Assembly (NCBI RefSeq): GCF_014905175.1
Contig: NC_057791.1
Coordinates: 1,612,001 to 1,676,000 of the forward strand
Length of the DNA: 64,000 nt
Direction: 5' to 3'
Source: Aphidius gifuensis
Taxonomy: Eukaryota; Arthropoda; Insecta; Hymenoptera; Braconidae
In this document: positions 26,501-39,800 of the stretch, one piece after another
Position numbering within the stretch: the stretch's first letter is position 1
Layout: the number at the start of each line of letters is the position of its first letter
Made by a program: the position numbers and the translations under genes
The notes under the pieces: generated by a model
What the model was told of the DNA's origin: nothing
Databases searched by the model: none
What the model saw: only the letters and a program-made list of their open reading frames with translations

Positions 26501-29500
26501 TGTTGTTCTCAACAAGATTAAAATAATAAAGTGGCAAGGAGAAAAAAAAAAAGATATTATTTATAATTTTTTTCGCACTCATAATAGATGGTAAAGATTT
26601 AGTTATTTATTTTGTTTTTTTTTAAATGAAAAATCTTAGATAAACAACAGCTGAGATTTTCTCTCGGGTTATTTTTAATCTCATAATTTCTTAGTAAAGG
26701 AAAACAAGACTGCATATTACCGTATGCAAGCTGTATAATTTTCCAGAATGATACTATACGGCTTGACTGTTTAATACTTTATTTTAATATTATATATTAC
26801 ATTTTTATTTTTTTGCCACTTCCTACCAAAAGCCATATAAAATAAAGCAACACGGAAATGAGATTTACCGTGAGTCTTTCGGAGCGTGAGTTTATAGTGA
26901 ACAGCAATTTTCCGGTGAAAAATACCAATGAAAATATAAATAAAAAAAAATATACAGCAATGTTTATACATATATTTATAAATGACTTTTATTTTTTATT
27001 TTAAAATGTCACGAGATTTTTAAATAATAATTACACACGCTCTCTTGACTTTTGATGGAAAATAAATAAATAAAAAAAAAAAGTCTGTTGATACATCAAT
27101 ATGGTAAAAATATATAAATTTAATAAATCAAAAGTTATTGTGATTGTGTTTGCGCAGCTGGATACTTGAACAATAGAATGAAAAGTTTTGAGGTTTCACA
27201 AAATGCCTTGGCAAGTTGTACCTTTGATTTTCCAAACAATTTGTTTATAAAAGTTTTGCGAAACAACAAGTTTATATACAAGACAGAAGAATATTAAAAT
27301 ATATATCTAAGTTATATTGTATATATATTTATTAAGCGTAATAATTTTATCAATTCAGTTGACTTTGCAATGAGTATTCACTAAATCTTTGCAAATTTGT
27401 CTAGACAGCTGACGTGGTCCAATTGTTTAGATAAATCTAAGAAACAGAATAAGAGTTAAGGTGTGGCTGTGGATATAACAAAGCTTTAACTTTGCTAGAA
27501 AGATCAAGAGAATCACTTGCATCCGGTACAGTATATAATTGTACCACCAAACTTAAAACTGATGCCTGAAATAATCCAACATCAAAATCTTTATTCAAGC
27601 CAATTAATTCTAGTATTATAATTTGAGCTCAAACCTTTTTTTTTTTTACTCTTTTAAATTCTACTAATTTGCTTTTGAGTATTATAATACTGTTTGCAAA
27701 TTAAAATCATCTCTAATTGTTAAATTCAAAATTATATTATTCTCTCACATATAAATAAATAATTTAAATTATTTATCAGCAAAACAAACTGACATAAATT
27801 AATATTTAAAAAAAAAGATTTAATTATTAAAACTATAATAGATAAGTTATTTAACTATAAATATAATAATAAGACATTTTACAACACAGATGTTGCTAAT
27901 TACGACCTTTTGTAGTTTTCTCTCAACCTTTGTAAAATGTGTTCAACTAATTAAGAACACCTCTGTCTCTCTTTCATCTTCATCTTGCCTTTCTCATTTG
28001 CCACTTCATTCTTTTCATTATCACAATTTATAACTCATAAAAAATAATTATACAATTACCCTTTATAACCTCCAAACCTAGCTTAACCTAGGAACAAAAA
28101 AAAAAAGGTAGAAATTATATATATCTAACAAAGATTTAATATTCTAAAAATTATGAATTCGACGCTGAAACTAAAATATACCCCACAAAGATGTAACCCT
28201 CATACATTTGTTAATACACTTTACAAGAGATGAATATTTATCATTGTAAAAAAAAAAAAAAAAAGAAATTATATAAAGGTATTTTATAAGTGAATAGAAA
28301 GTGAAATAGGGTGGCATAAGGGTGACAAATTAACGTGGGTCATATATACAAAGTTTTAGTCGAAACTTCTCGTTTCTTTGACATTATACTTTCCCTCGGG
28401 TTTCTAAGGGATGCTTTTAGACTTTAAAGAGGGTCAGCCAAGAGCCAATGTACATATATATCTACACAATGAAGACTAAAACAATTTTAATTATACAATA
28501 TTTCAGTGTAAAGGTCTCTGTAAAATATATATACAAAAAGTACCACGAATTTTGGTTAAAACTTCAAGTCGCGTGTGCCCTAGGCAACTAAAAAGTAAAA
28601 TAAAAAAAAAAAGTTCAAAATAAAAAAAGTTAAGGTTATAAAGGTGCTGTGCAGTGTGTTTCAAAAAAAAAAAAAAGTTGAACCATTACTATACCCTAAA
28701 CACTGGTGTGTCGCACTTGTTACTTCTATAACAAAATCATGAAGAAAATTTTATTTGTGAACGACAGGTGAGTGCACACGACATATACAAAGTTTTGCCA
28801 AGAACTTAGTTTGTCTCGTTGGGTGTTCAACGTGATTCGCGTGTCGACACTTTGAACATACGCCCATCCAATATAACAAGAAATTATATGAAGGGTTCTT
28901 AGCGCATGTATATATATTCGAATCCTATTTTACTAAGATGTAATGATGAAGGAAGACTTGTATGGATCTTGGATAGTTTCAATTGTGAATATCTGTATTA
29001 GGATTGTACGAAATTACTCAACACATAGTTTGTATTGTCCCAAATAGTTTAATGTTTGTGTTTCTATCCTCTTTACTTGGAATTATATTTCCATCTTACT
29101 CTTCATTATACATAGTCAATAATTCTGAATATATGCTTCTCAGATGTTTCAATACATCTACAAAATTGTGTTCAACACAAATTAACAACAACACAACATA
29201 AACTGATATATTTCTGGTATTTAGAATTCTGTATATTTGTGGTATCTCGTCTAATGTATGTTTGCATATAATATTTGTATTATTGAATGATAATTTTGTT
29301 AATGTCAAAAAGCATATGGTAATTTTATTAAGTGATTATAAATACAATTTTGTCTGATTTTGAAATGCAATTGATGTGTCGTATAGTTTAGTTTCATGGG
29401 TATTTCATTTTGGTAAATTTTGTATATATAAAATCAAACATGTATGGAATATTATGTTGTTTATTCATGTGAATATATTTATTTATGGTTAGATGTTGTA

Positions 29501-32270
29501 CATGAATTTCCGTAGCTATTCATGCTGGAAAATTAAATGTCCGCAGGTTTCTTGTGGGATCTAATGTATTTGTAGGATTTTTATCATTTTTTTTTCATAT
29601 TTTTATTGTACAAATGGAAGGACTCAGTGGTGCCACATGAGAAAACGTTTTGGCCTTCTGCTTTGCGTATTACATATGCATGGATTCATAAATTTAAATG
29701 TTTTTTTTTTTTTATATATTTTTCTTTTCGTTACATTTTTTTTTTTTACATTTGGAAAGATTTATATAATAATAACGTCTACTTTAAATGTATTTGAATA
29801 CTTGTATATATTTCAGTTGAAAAAAATTATTTAAAGCTAAAAATAATGAAAATTTTTAATTGATAAAATTAATATGTAATATTTATTTGTTTAATAAGTA
29901 TCTAGATAGATTAGATGTATAGAATTAAATTTTAAATTAACATCAATAACAAATTTATATATCAAACTTAATTTTCAACAACTTAAACCAAATGAAGTCT
30001 CATTAACACTAATGTCATTTCCTCGTCTAACATACCACAATGCTACCAGACATCCTCGTTTTTCATTACCCTGGTTAGTACATTTTCATGCCCTAAATTC
30101 ACTACTCAATTAAATTTAATCACTTTGGTGGTTTTATTCAAACGGCCCACTCAAACTTTCATACATTTTTTTTTTTTTTTTCCATTGATATATATTTAAA
30201 CAAAGTATAAAAATTCAATATAATTAACAAAAAAATTATATTTTTTATGACTGTTAATATCTAGTCTATAAATTTTCATTATTTCACGTTGAATATTTTT
30301 TATTGTTGACATTTTAGTGGCTGATTTTCTAAATGTATTATTGAGATTATATGAATGTACTTGGAATTTATTGGTTTCTCAAAATGTCAAGTTACTAGAA
30401 TTTTTTTTATTCTTCAGTGAATGTCTGTCACGAGAGAATGTAAATTCTATCGTGACAGTTGCATTTTTGAATTTACTTGGGTCATGTCTCTGTCCTTTCA
30501 ACAACGAAAAAGTAAAATTTTCCAATAAACTTGATGTCCTCAACCACATGTGAATGTGGTTTTAAAATTTACAAAACAAATCAACGTAGAGTAAAAATAT
30601 TAAATGCATTTATTAGATTAAAAAAAAGAGCAAGATAAAAATTAGTTGGGATAATTTATTCTGTTTTTTTTTTCATTTGTTTTAACCCCTTGATAAATTG
30701 TAGAAAAGGAAAAAAAAAAAATTAAATGAGAACTCTAGTTAATTCAACGATAATTTGAACAAGACAAAATGTAACATGAACCGTTGGAAGCTTTGAACAA
30801 CGAGAAGGTTCATGTACAATGCTATCTTATCGTGTTGCGTATCTATACTCTGTGCAACTTGATAATACAATCCTCCAAACCCTTAACAAAAATATACAGT
30901 TACAATCTCATTGATAACTTTAAATATATAAAATATAAAAATCTAAAATATCGTTTTAATTTTAATAATTTTATAAATTATTATTTTCCAAGCTGAAAGA
31001 AAAAAATATTTTTAAAAAAACAAATCTCATTAGCAGTATGTTCTGATAAAATTTAAAAAAAGAAAAAATTAATTAACGAAAGTATATAGCTTTTATCATC
31101 ACATAATGAGTTAACGAAATAAAAAAATTTTTTTTTTTCTTTTTTCATTTACATTTAAATATGTAGACTTTTTACTGATGGGATTAGTATCATCTATATG
31201 TCGTGGATAAAAAATTACAAAGAGGATATAATAATATTTTCAAAATTTATATTTTGTAGGATTTTCAAATTTTACATTATCCCCGTAAGCTTTAATATGA
31301 TGAAAATAATTTTTTTTTTTACATTATTTTTTTACTTCTGCACTTGCACATTTACAGATAAGTATATATTTAATTTTTCAACATGATATTTTCATGAATA
31401 AAAATTTAAATATATAAGTATTATTGTTTCAAATAAAATTCAATTTATAATACAATTTTTTTATATTATAAAAATGATTTATATGTATTTTCTGTGTGGG
31501 GTTACATCTGTTGTTATTATTTTGCATATTTCGTTTGACAATAAAAATATATATTTAATGTCAAAGAAAATGTCAGGAGTAGAAGATTGAATAGAAAACA
31601 TTTTTTTGAATATTCCATATATATACTGAAGAAAAATTTTTAAAAATAACAAATTGAATTTTTGAAAAAAAAAAAATATGCTGAGCTTTTTTGAGATGAT
31701 ATTTGAAATAATGAAAAAAAGTAAATCACATATTTTGAATAACTTACTTGAATGCAAGCTAAAATTCAAATTAAAAAAAAAAAATAAAATTGAAACTATT
31801 ATTAAAAGCAAATTAAAAATTGATTATTAAAATTATTTCAAGTATAAAATATTATAATGATCATTGTCATTAAAACAATCATTATACTTTATTTACACTT
31901 GAATAAATTATCAAGTATTTTCACCCCTTTGTTCTTTTTCCAATTATTTATTTTTTATTTTTTAAAAACATCGCCATTGAGTAATAACAACAAACTTTAA
32001 ATTTCAAAAGAATTGGCATATTAAAAAGCTCTATTACCCGTTTAAAAATAATGTTTTTATTTTTTTATTTTTCCACAAAGTTATATACATATATATTAAG
32101 TTTTTTAGAATTTTTTTTTTTTTACAAACCCCCTTAAAATTTACCTTATTGTGATAAATTCAACGAGGTAAAAAGGATGCTTTGAAAAGATCGGTTTAAT
32201 AAAGCAGGGTGAAAAAAAAAAAAATAAATAAAACAAACTAAATAAGAAAAAAAAAAAAAAAAATCCAAAT
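23581..32270. other. AT-rich non-coding stretch
   Basis: Mainly low complexity. An island at about 28330-28900 repeats ATATACAAAGTTTT twice and holds a short ATG-plus-donor stretch (28739-28767). At 30427-30458 there is an imperfect palindrome of about 32 bases around TGTCACGA/TCGTGACA. Open frames at 30317-30553 and 30784-30996 lack supporting signals. Confidence 0.5.
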
Positions 32271-32820
32271 GGTAAAGCGTCGGAGGCGATCTGAGTTTTA
32301 TTAGCCTCGTTAATTTACCCTCTCGCGAAAAGTTTCGTCGATTTCCCGCGGAGAGGACTTAAGCTTTATACACCAACCCTAGAATTTTTTTCTTTCTCCT
32401 TCATCTTGGCGTCGCTCGACTTTATACTCACCATCCTCTAATTTTTTTTCTTTATTTATTTTCTTATTTTTTTTACGTCTTCTGCATTTTTTATTTTTTT
32501 TTTTTTACTTTTCTACGTGCTGTCTTCTTGTCTCCTTTTATTCAGCAAAGCCAACGGGCATCGTTGGAATCCAACTCTGGTTTCAGAGCCCACAAGTTCT
32601 CACTCTTCTTGTCCCAGTATTTTTTAACCCCAACCCTTCTGGCCACCTTTGCAAAGAGAGGGCGGTACCATGAAAACTTTATACCATCAGAAAGTACGAC
32701 GGGCATCCATATAAGAATTTCTCCCTTCGTATTTTTTTTTTTTTTTTTTGCAGACGTTCACTCGCACAAGGCGTTGTGGAACTTTGCCTTTTACCACTCT
32801 TTATAGACTCTATATATTTT
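32271..32820. other. Less AT-rich island
   Basis: Includes CTCGCGAAAAGTTTCGTCGA, TTTCCCGCGGAGAGG and, after TTTATTCAG, CAAAGCCAACGGGCATCG up to about 32790. A frame of 92 codons from 32528 crosses it but runs through poly-T as a phenylalanine string. Possibly regulatory, possibly a leader exon. Confidence 0.3.
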
Positions 32821-35800
32821 TTTTTTTTTTCATAAAGAACATACATATATAAAAAAAAAATACAATGCTGTTTACCCTTTTTTCTTTATGTCAATTATAT
32901 TTATTGTTAAGTAAAAAAGAAAATCATTTTTATTATTAAATATTTATAAATTATCAATTTTTTATTTACCATGTTCAATATAATAAAAATCAGTTTTTTA
33001 TTTGACAGACAATTGATGAATCAAGTATATGATTTTTATCTGTTGTAAAATTTTATTATTATTATTTTTCTACAAATATTTATCGATGTAAAATAATTGT
33101 ATTATATAATATCAATTTTTACTGCAAATTATTATTATTTTTTTTCATCTTATAAAAAAAATAACTTGAAAAGTTTTTATGGAAAAATCAATTTTCTTAA
33201 TGCGATAGTGAAATGATAATAATAAAAAAAAAAAAATTAATTTATTTTTATTCTCATCCAATTACTATAAATTAGGAAAAAAATTTAAAAAAATTTACAA
33301 GAAGTTATTATATTTATTATTCTATTTTCTGTCGGCACAAATATTGACTTATTTCACTTGAAATATTTTCTGCTTTTTTAAAATAAACAAAAAATGTTAA
33401 TTAATTTAAAATTTTTTTATAAACTTAAAAGAAGAGGTAGTGTATTTTTAAATAAAATAAAACAAATTTATTTGTTATTTGCTTGATCAGTAATCAAAAT
33501 ATAGCTTACACCACAAAAGAGAGTATAAAATATTTCGACTTCTCAAACAAATATATATTTCACAAGTGCATTTTGCCAAGAGAGTAAAATTGAAAACAGT
33601 TACGCAGTAGTTTATGGTTAAGCTATTTTGAAAACGCAAAATTTACATTGCCTTCAATTTACATTCGTACGATTTGCGGTTAAAACGCTAACGTAGACGG
33701 CAGATGACGCTTCTTGCAATATGTACCAAAGACGTTAATTTAGTAATTACTTTACAGACGAATATTATTCTCAAGAGCATCATAACATAAACAAACTTCA
33801 AAACCATAACTATAAATTTATAAATACATGTACAACTTTATATACGAATTCTTTAATGAAGATTAAGATTTAAAATATTCTACTCATTAAAAAGTATTTT
33901 TTTTTTTTCCATCTCTTTGACAAATAAAATAAAAATAATGATAATTAAATTTATAATAATATCATCAGTATAATGAGAATCTCAGGTCCAAATTACTGTC
34001 AAAAATACAAACTAAAATTAAAGTCAAAATGTTACGCTTGTAAAATAGAATCAACGTCAATCGAAATTCGAAATGGTGCATCTTTTCAACCGTATGATTT
34101 GAGACATTGAATCTAATGAAAAATTCATTAAAAAATACTTGAACGACATACGAAAGAGTTTTGCCAAATTAAAAAGCTAGTGACATGATTCTTTATTGCA
34201 AAAAAAAAAAAAAAAACACTGGCAGTTATTGAAGCATTAAGTTATTCGTTAAAATTTCTATAAATTTTTCTTAGCTGTCGTTTATATTAAAAAGAAAAAA
34301 AAAAAAAAAGCTAAAAGTAATTGGTAGAAGGAATTTGTAGGCGTGGAACTTGAACTATTATTCCGGTACAATCTTACATTTAATCTATTTTTGATAGACG
34401 GATATAGCCTCGTGACCTTTTATTCCGCAATCAGTTTTACTCTTTTTATTTATTTTTTTAATTTTCCATTTCTGTGTTTTATTTTTTGTTTTATTCTGTC
34501 GCACTTGTTACTAGCCGCACATTGATCGTGCCTGGCCGAAGCAATCGATGTTTCGTTTCCGTTTGTTGAAAGCACTTCCGGCACAGCCTTATTGAAGCCC
34601 GTTGACTAAAGATAAGTATCCAATATCCAGAAAGAGAATCAGCAATTTGTCGAAAATAGAAAAAAAAAGCGAAATAAAAAAAATAAATATAAAAAAAAAA
34701 AGCTATTTTTTTCATTGATCAAAATTTAACAGTTGGCTGAAATTTCTAAGTGAATCCTTTCTACTGTAATTTTAAAATAAAATAAAGAATAGTAATATCC
34801 AATTTCATGTGTAAATTGCAATGAAATTAATAGTCGGATCTATAGACTACGATATTTATCTGAATATTTATGACGTCATTTACATTATTACTATGTTCTC
34901 TTGATTATTTTTTTTATGTATTGTGCTTTTGTCCGATTTTTGTATGTGTGTATGACCATTTTCGTACTCGATAGAACACGTTATTGGACTGAAATTGACA
35001 AAAAATTGGCTATACTACTTCTCTACCATGTACACATTTAATTTTCAAATGTATATATCGACTACTACCACCAAAAACAACTGCGCAACCATTACACATT
35101 ATTGTCCACCATACTGTATAACCTGTTACAGCATTGATAAAATTTTATTACCAAAATGCAAATTTTAATTATACTTTTTTTAAATGAATAATTAATTTAT
35201 ATACCTACATTTTTTATTTATAATCATAAATATTATACACGCTTTTTTATAATTTTATACATAAAAATGTTTAGCTGTTGAGCTTTTATAACAAAAAAAA
35301 AATGATGTTCATATTAAATTACAAAACAATATGAAAAATTTAATAGCAAAAAATTATTTTATACAATTTTAATATGAGCATTAAAAATATTTCAATATTG
35401 AATATATATTTTAATAACAAATTTGATAGATAATTATTTTTTTTAAATGTTTTTTCATAAAGTTAAAAAACATGAATTAATTAATTAAAATTATTTCAAT
35501 GTTTTTATATAATATGAATTAAATTTTGTAATTTTAATTTATTTTTTAAACATTGTGTAGAATAAAATTTAAATTAAAAAGCATGTATGAATTTGGAGAT
35601 ACAGTCTTTTGTTATGATAAATTTGAGTTGAAAAAAAAAAAAACAATAGTGATCACGCTTAAAATATATATTAATATTATTAAATAAATTTAAAGCTCGA
35701 ATAAAATTTAAATTGTTCAATCAACAGGAGGATATTATAACAAAGTTATATAATAATATATATATCTTGTTGAATGGAAGCATTATGATAAAGCATGCAA

Positions 35801-36620
35801 CACAATGTATAAATAGAATTGTTAAAGATTAAGCGGATTTTCTTCATCAAGGCAGGGCTTGAGTCTGTCTCACGATACGTTACCTCATTCAAGTTCATCG
35901 AAGTGTTAATATAAGCCAAAGTCATGGAACACGATAATCTCCAATTGTCGAAAGTACATTCAAACTAAGCTTAACCAAATATCCATTCAATACAAATGAT
36001 AAACTGATACAAAATAAAACAACTAATAAATAAATAACCAAAAAAAAAAACAATAAAATTTGAAAACAAGCAAATTCTCGTTTAAAAAATACATAAATCA
36101 TGTTAATTCTCTATTAAATATATTTTTAAATATCAAGCAAATTTATTTATATTAAATTTCAATAATAATTTATTTATTGATTTAAATAAATAGCTATTAT
36201 TTGACATTTATACATGTGACTTGCAGAAAATATTAACAATGAAAAATTATAATATATATTTTCAAACAAAAGATGTATAGATATTTTTGATAACAATACT
36301 TTGATAAAGCTCAAAGCATGAATTGTCATTGTTTATAAATACTATAGGTTATTGTAACTATTGAATCTCTCAACATCACATGACAATTTATAATAAAATC
36401 AATGATGCTTGATCTCGAAAGTTACAATTAAATTTATTTAATCAAAATACATATCACAATAAATAGGATACTATTATAATATATAAAAAATAATAATAAT
36501 AATGATTTTATATTATCAGTTGACAATTCAGGATAAAAAAAAAAATATTATTTTCATCATAAATATATTTAGCATCAGTGAATATTCACAGTTGATTTTT
36601 TATTTTTCTTATAATGTCAG
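32821..36620. other. AT-rich non-coding stretch
   Basis: Low complexity, apart from small patches at about 34500-34620 and 35830-35960 without open frames of note. Confidence 0.5.
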
Positions 36621-36737
36621 TAGTAATACTCCGAGTTGGGTCAGACGTCAATGCTCTCATTTCAATGTTTCTTTTTTTATTTTCGTTTTGCAAAGGCTAG
36701 ACGCCAGTGTCTGTCTGTTGGGAGGAAAACTTGGCCC

Positions 36738-36854
36738 ATGCGAATGACACTCTCTATAACATCTACCAAAAGGTTCCTGTTGTTGTTGTCATTATTATTA
36801 TTTATACAACTGATAAGAAATGGCTTAGCATGTCGGAACAGATATGAACCCTGA
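36738..36854 (+). CDS. Possible small secreted peptide or signal-peptide exon (38 aa)
   Basis: ATG at 36738 opens MRMTLSITSTKRFLLLLSLL, continuing through a hydrophobic stretch to GLACRNRYEP and TGA. It looks like a signal peptide with a short tail. It lies in a less AT-rich island with an acceptor-like CAAAG before it. No known peptide family matches, and no clear donor would extend it. The GTTGTTGTTGTC / ATTATTATT run that encodes part of the leucine stretch is a microsatellite, so chance is a real alternative. Confidence 0.2.
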   Translation: MRMTLSITSTKRFLLLLSLLLFIQLIRNGLACRNRYEP

Positions 36855-39800
36855 CTACTGTTACTGTTACTTTTTTTTCTTTTAAAGTGGATGTATGTAT
36901 TTTTTTTTTTTCTGATGGAATATTATCTTGAATTTATCGCTAGTTATATGTGTGTTCATTTATGGTGGAAAAAAAAATATAAATTGCATTTGATGATAAA
37001 ATGTTGGGGTATAAAAAATTTAAACATATTGCCAGTAGTTTATTTTTGATAATTTTCAAGCAATAGTTCTTGGCAATTGAAGAATTTTTTTTTGCATTAA
37101 ATGTACTTTACTTGTAAGAATGTTCAAGTATTTTTTATTATTTGATGACATTTTTATTGCAGTCTATAATTAAATAATTAAATTATAAAATTTAAAATCA
37201 AATTGATACTATAAATTTATTATATTAATATTTAATTTAAAATTTTTTTAAAAATTAAATTAAAAAAATTATTTAAAGTGTAATAAAGTAGGATAGCTTG
37301 TTTATTTTTATTTTTATTTTTTTTGTGTAATGAATTGAAGAAAAAGAAAGTGCAACTACTTTGAGTTGATTAATTTATTTCTCTTCATAAAAATTTGACC
37401 TTTTTTTGCATCAACTTGTAGCAAAAAATAAAAAATACAAATGCAGATTTAAAAGCAACTTGCAGCTCGCAAAATAATTTAATTTTAATGTAATTGAATA
37501 ATTATTAAATTGAAAATCAATAAATCATACGACGATGATAAAAGCACACTTATGTAAAATTTAAAAATTCGTTAATAGTTTCATTTATGAATTTATTTAT
37601 TATTCCTTGTTAAAAAGTTTTTGACACGATAATAAAAGAAGAAAAAAAAAAAAATTCTTGAATCATGCTTGAAGAAGAAGAATAAAAAAAAAAATTACCA
37701 AAAGCCTGTGTGTATATATTTACATCGATTTATGAGAAAGGAAATAGAGTCGACGGTTGGTAGAAAAAACAATGAAAAGAAAAGTACAAAAACAAAAAAA
37801 AAAAAGCCCGCGGTATTTCTCTCACTCATTTTATCCGTCTTTACTGAACAATTCTTTTATCAAAGTTCTTGTTAAATTCTGAAGGAAGTAGACTTGAATC
37901 AAGAAAATGAAGAAGTAGAATAAAAATACAGAGAAATAAGAAAATAGAAGACAAAGTAGAATAAGAATACGATAAATAAGAAAAAAAAAAAAATATAGTA
38001 AAGAGAAAATAGTGAAATTCAACGAGTGAAATAGCAAGAAAAGAGAGGTCGTCGCTTGATATAACAGAAGTTTACTGAAACTTTGTTACAAGCATTGTTG
38101 AAATACAGCCATGACTCCAAACTAAAGGAATGGGGTAAACCTTTGTTAAATTTTACACCAAGAAGTTGATGCAATGTGAATGACGAACCTTGACACATTC
38201 ACACAAATAATTCTCATAATAAATATTTTAAAACTGCTTATTTTTTTTGCTTTATTTGGACAAAAAATAAATACTATATATTTATAGGTCAAGGAATAAA
38301 TAGCAAGACTAACCTTTGGGAAAAAAAAAATAATAAAATCAAAAGCCATAAAACAGAGTACTCAAGATTTAAAAAATAAAAAAATAAAAAAAATAGTCAT
38401 TTAATAGTTTAGGGCAAAATAAGAAACAATAAACAATTTTACTACTAGTTTAGTGAACGACTATTAAATTTGTAGTTGTTTTTGAATGATAAAAAAAAAT
38501 ACATAATAATAATAAAACTAGGAGGAAAAGATGAGGGTTAAATTTCGTAATAAATAAAGTCAACTATGTTAAGTATTTATAACTTTGTATTTTGAAAAAT
38601 ATTTAAAATAAAAAAAAGATGAAATTGTTGAACAAGAAAATGGAAAGAGCTCGTTACACGCGCGGATTGTGATTTTACAGAAAAAAAAAAAAACGAGGGT
38701 AAAAGAATGCGCAACGATGCGTTAAGCAATTCGAAAAGAAAAAAAAAATAAATAATAAATGCAAAAAAAAAAATAAGATAAAAAAATGAGTGAGATATAT
38801 AAAATTCTTATCAAGATGTATAAAAGGAACAAAAAAAAAAAAAAAATACAAGGGTGAATGTCGGGTGTGTTTTTTGTAACAGAGCTTTTTTTCCGACCCT
38901 CCTCACAAACCACTTTTAAATATACATGTATGACGTAAAAATTCTATTCAGATATATGTGAGTTACTTTTACAGTTGAAATAAAATAAAAAAAAAAAAAA
39001 AATCCTTGCCAAGAAATAAAAAACATTTCAAATTTTTTCACATTGCTTTTTTTTTTTTTTTATATCAATGTAGATACTCACTTATCTTGTGGAATTTCAT
39101 GGACTGTGAAACAATTTAAATTTCAAATAATTGACTGTGATTTAACTAAGGTATTTTGTAAAATAAAAAATTACATCAATTATAGTTTAAATATTTTATC
39201 TACAAAAAGTAAAAAAATTAACAAAAATATGCTAATTAATTTAATTTTTTTTTAAATATACAATCCAATTTTTTGATAATAAATTTTTATTATTATTTTG
39301 TGGTTTATTGTATGAGTATATTTTTATATCATACAGTTATGATTTATAAATGAAACATGGAATTTATGTTATTCCAATTTTTTTTTTCGAATAAAAAGCT
39401 CTGTATTGAGTTTTTTTTTAACTTTTTTTTCGAGAGCCAATATGAAATCGAATTTTCACGTTTTCCCATGAGAGTTTTGGTTATCTCTCTCAATGCACGA
39501 ATATTGCAAACCTTCTGGCAGTGGTATTATGCCCAGTAGCGTATTATATACTTCAACAAATCCTAAAATATATATATACATTAACAATTTATCCGTATTG
39601 AAAATTACAACATCAACATTGGCACTATCTTAAAAAAAATATCGATATCAAATTATTTTAACATTGAGCAAATTAAAAATAAATATCATAAACATCAAAT
39701 AAAATAATCTGTTAATCCAAATGAAGAAATAATAATAATAAAATCTCATTAACATTAAAATAAATATCCTTTTGAATCAAAAAAAAATTATTAAATTGAA

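Noticed and set aside
30317..30553. 78-codon plus-strand frame
   Set aside because: Starts at GTG after an acceptor-like site, but has no donor, no recognisable protein and Leu/Phe-rich A/T composition.
32528..32806. 92-codon plus-strand frame
   Set aside because: Part of the composition is protein-like, but it needs a non-ATG start and runs through a long T tract read as phenylalanine. Kept only as an island.
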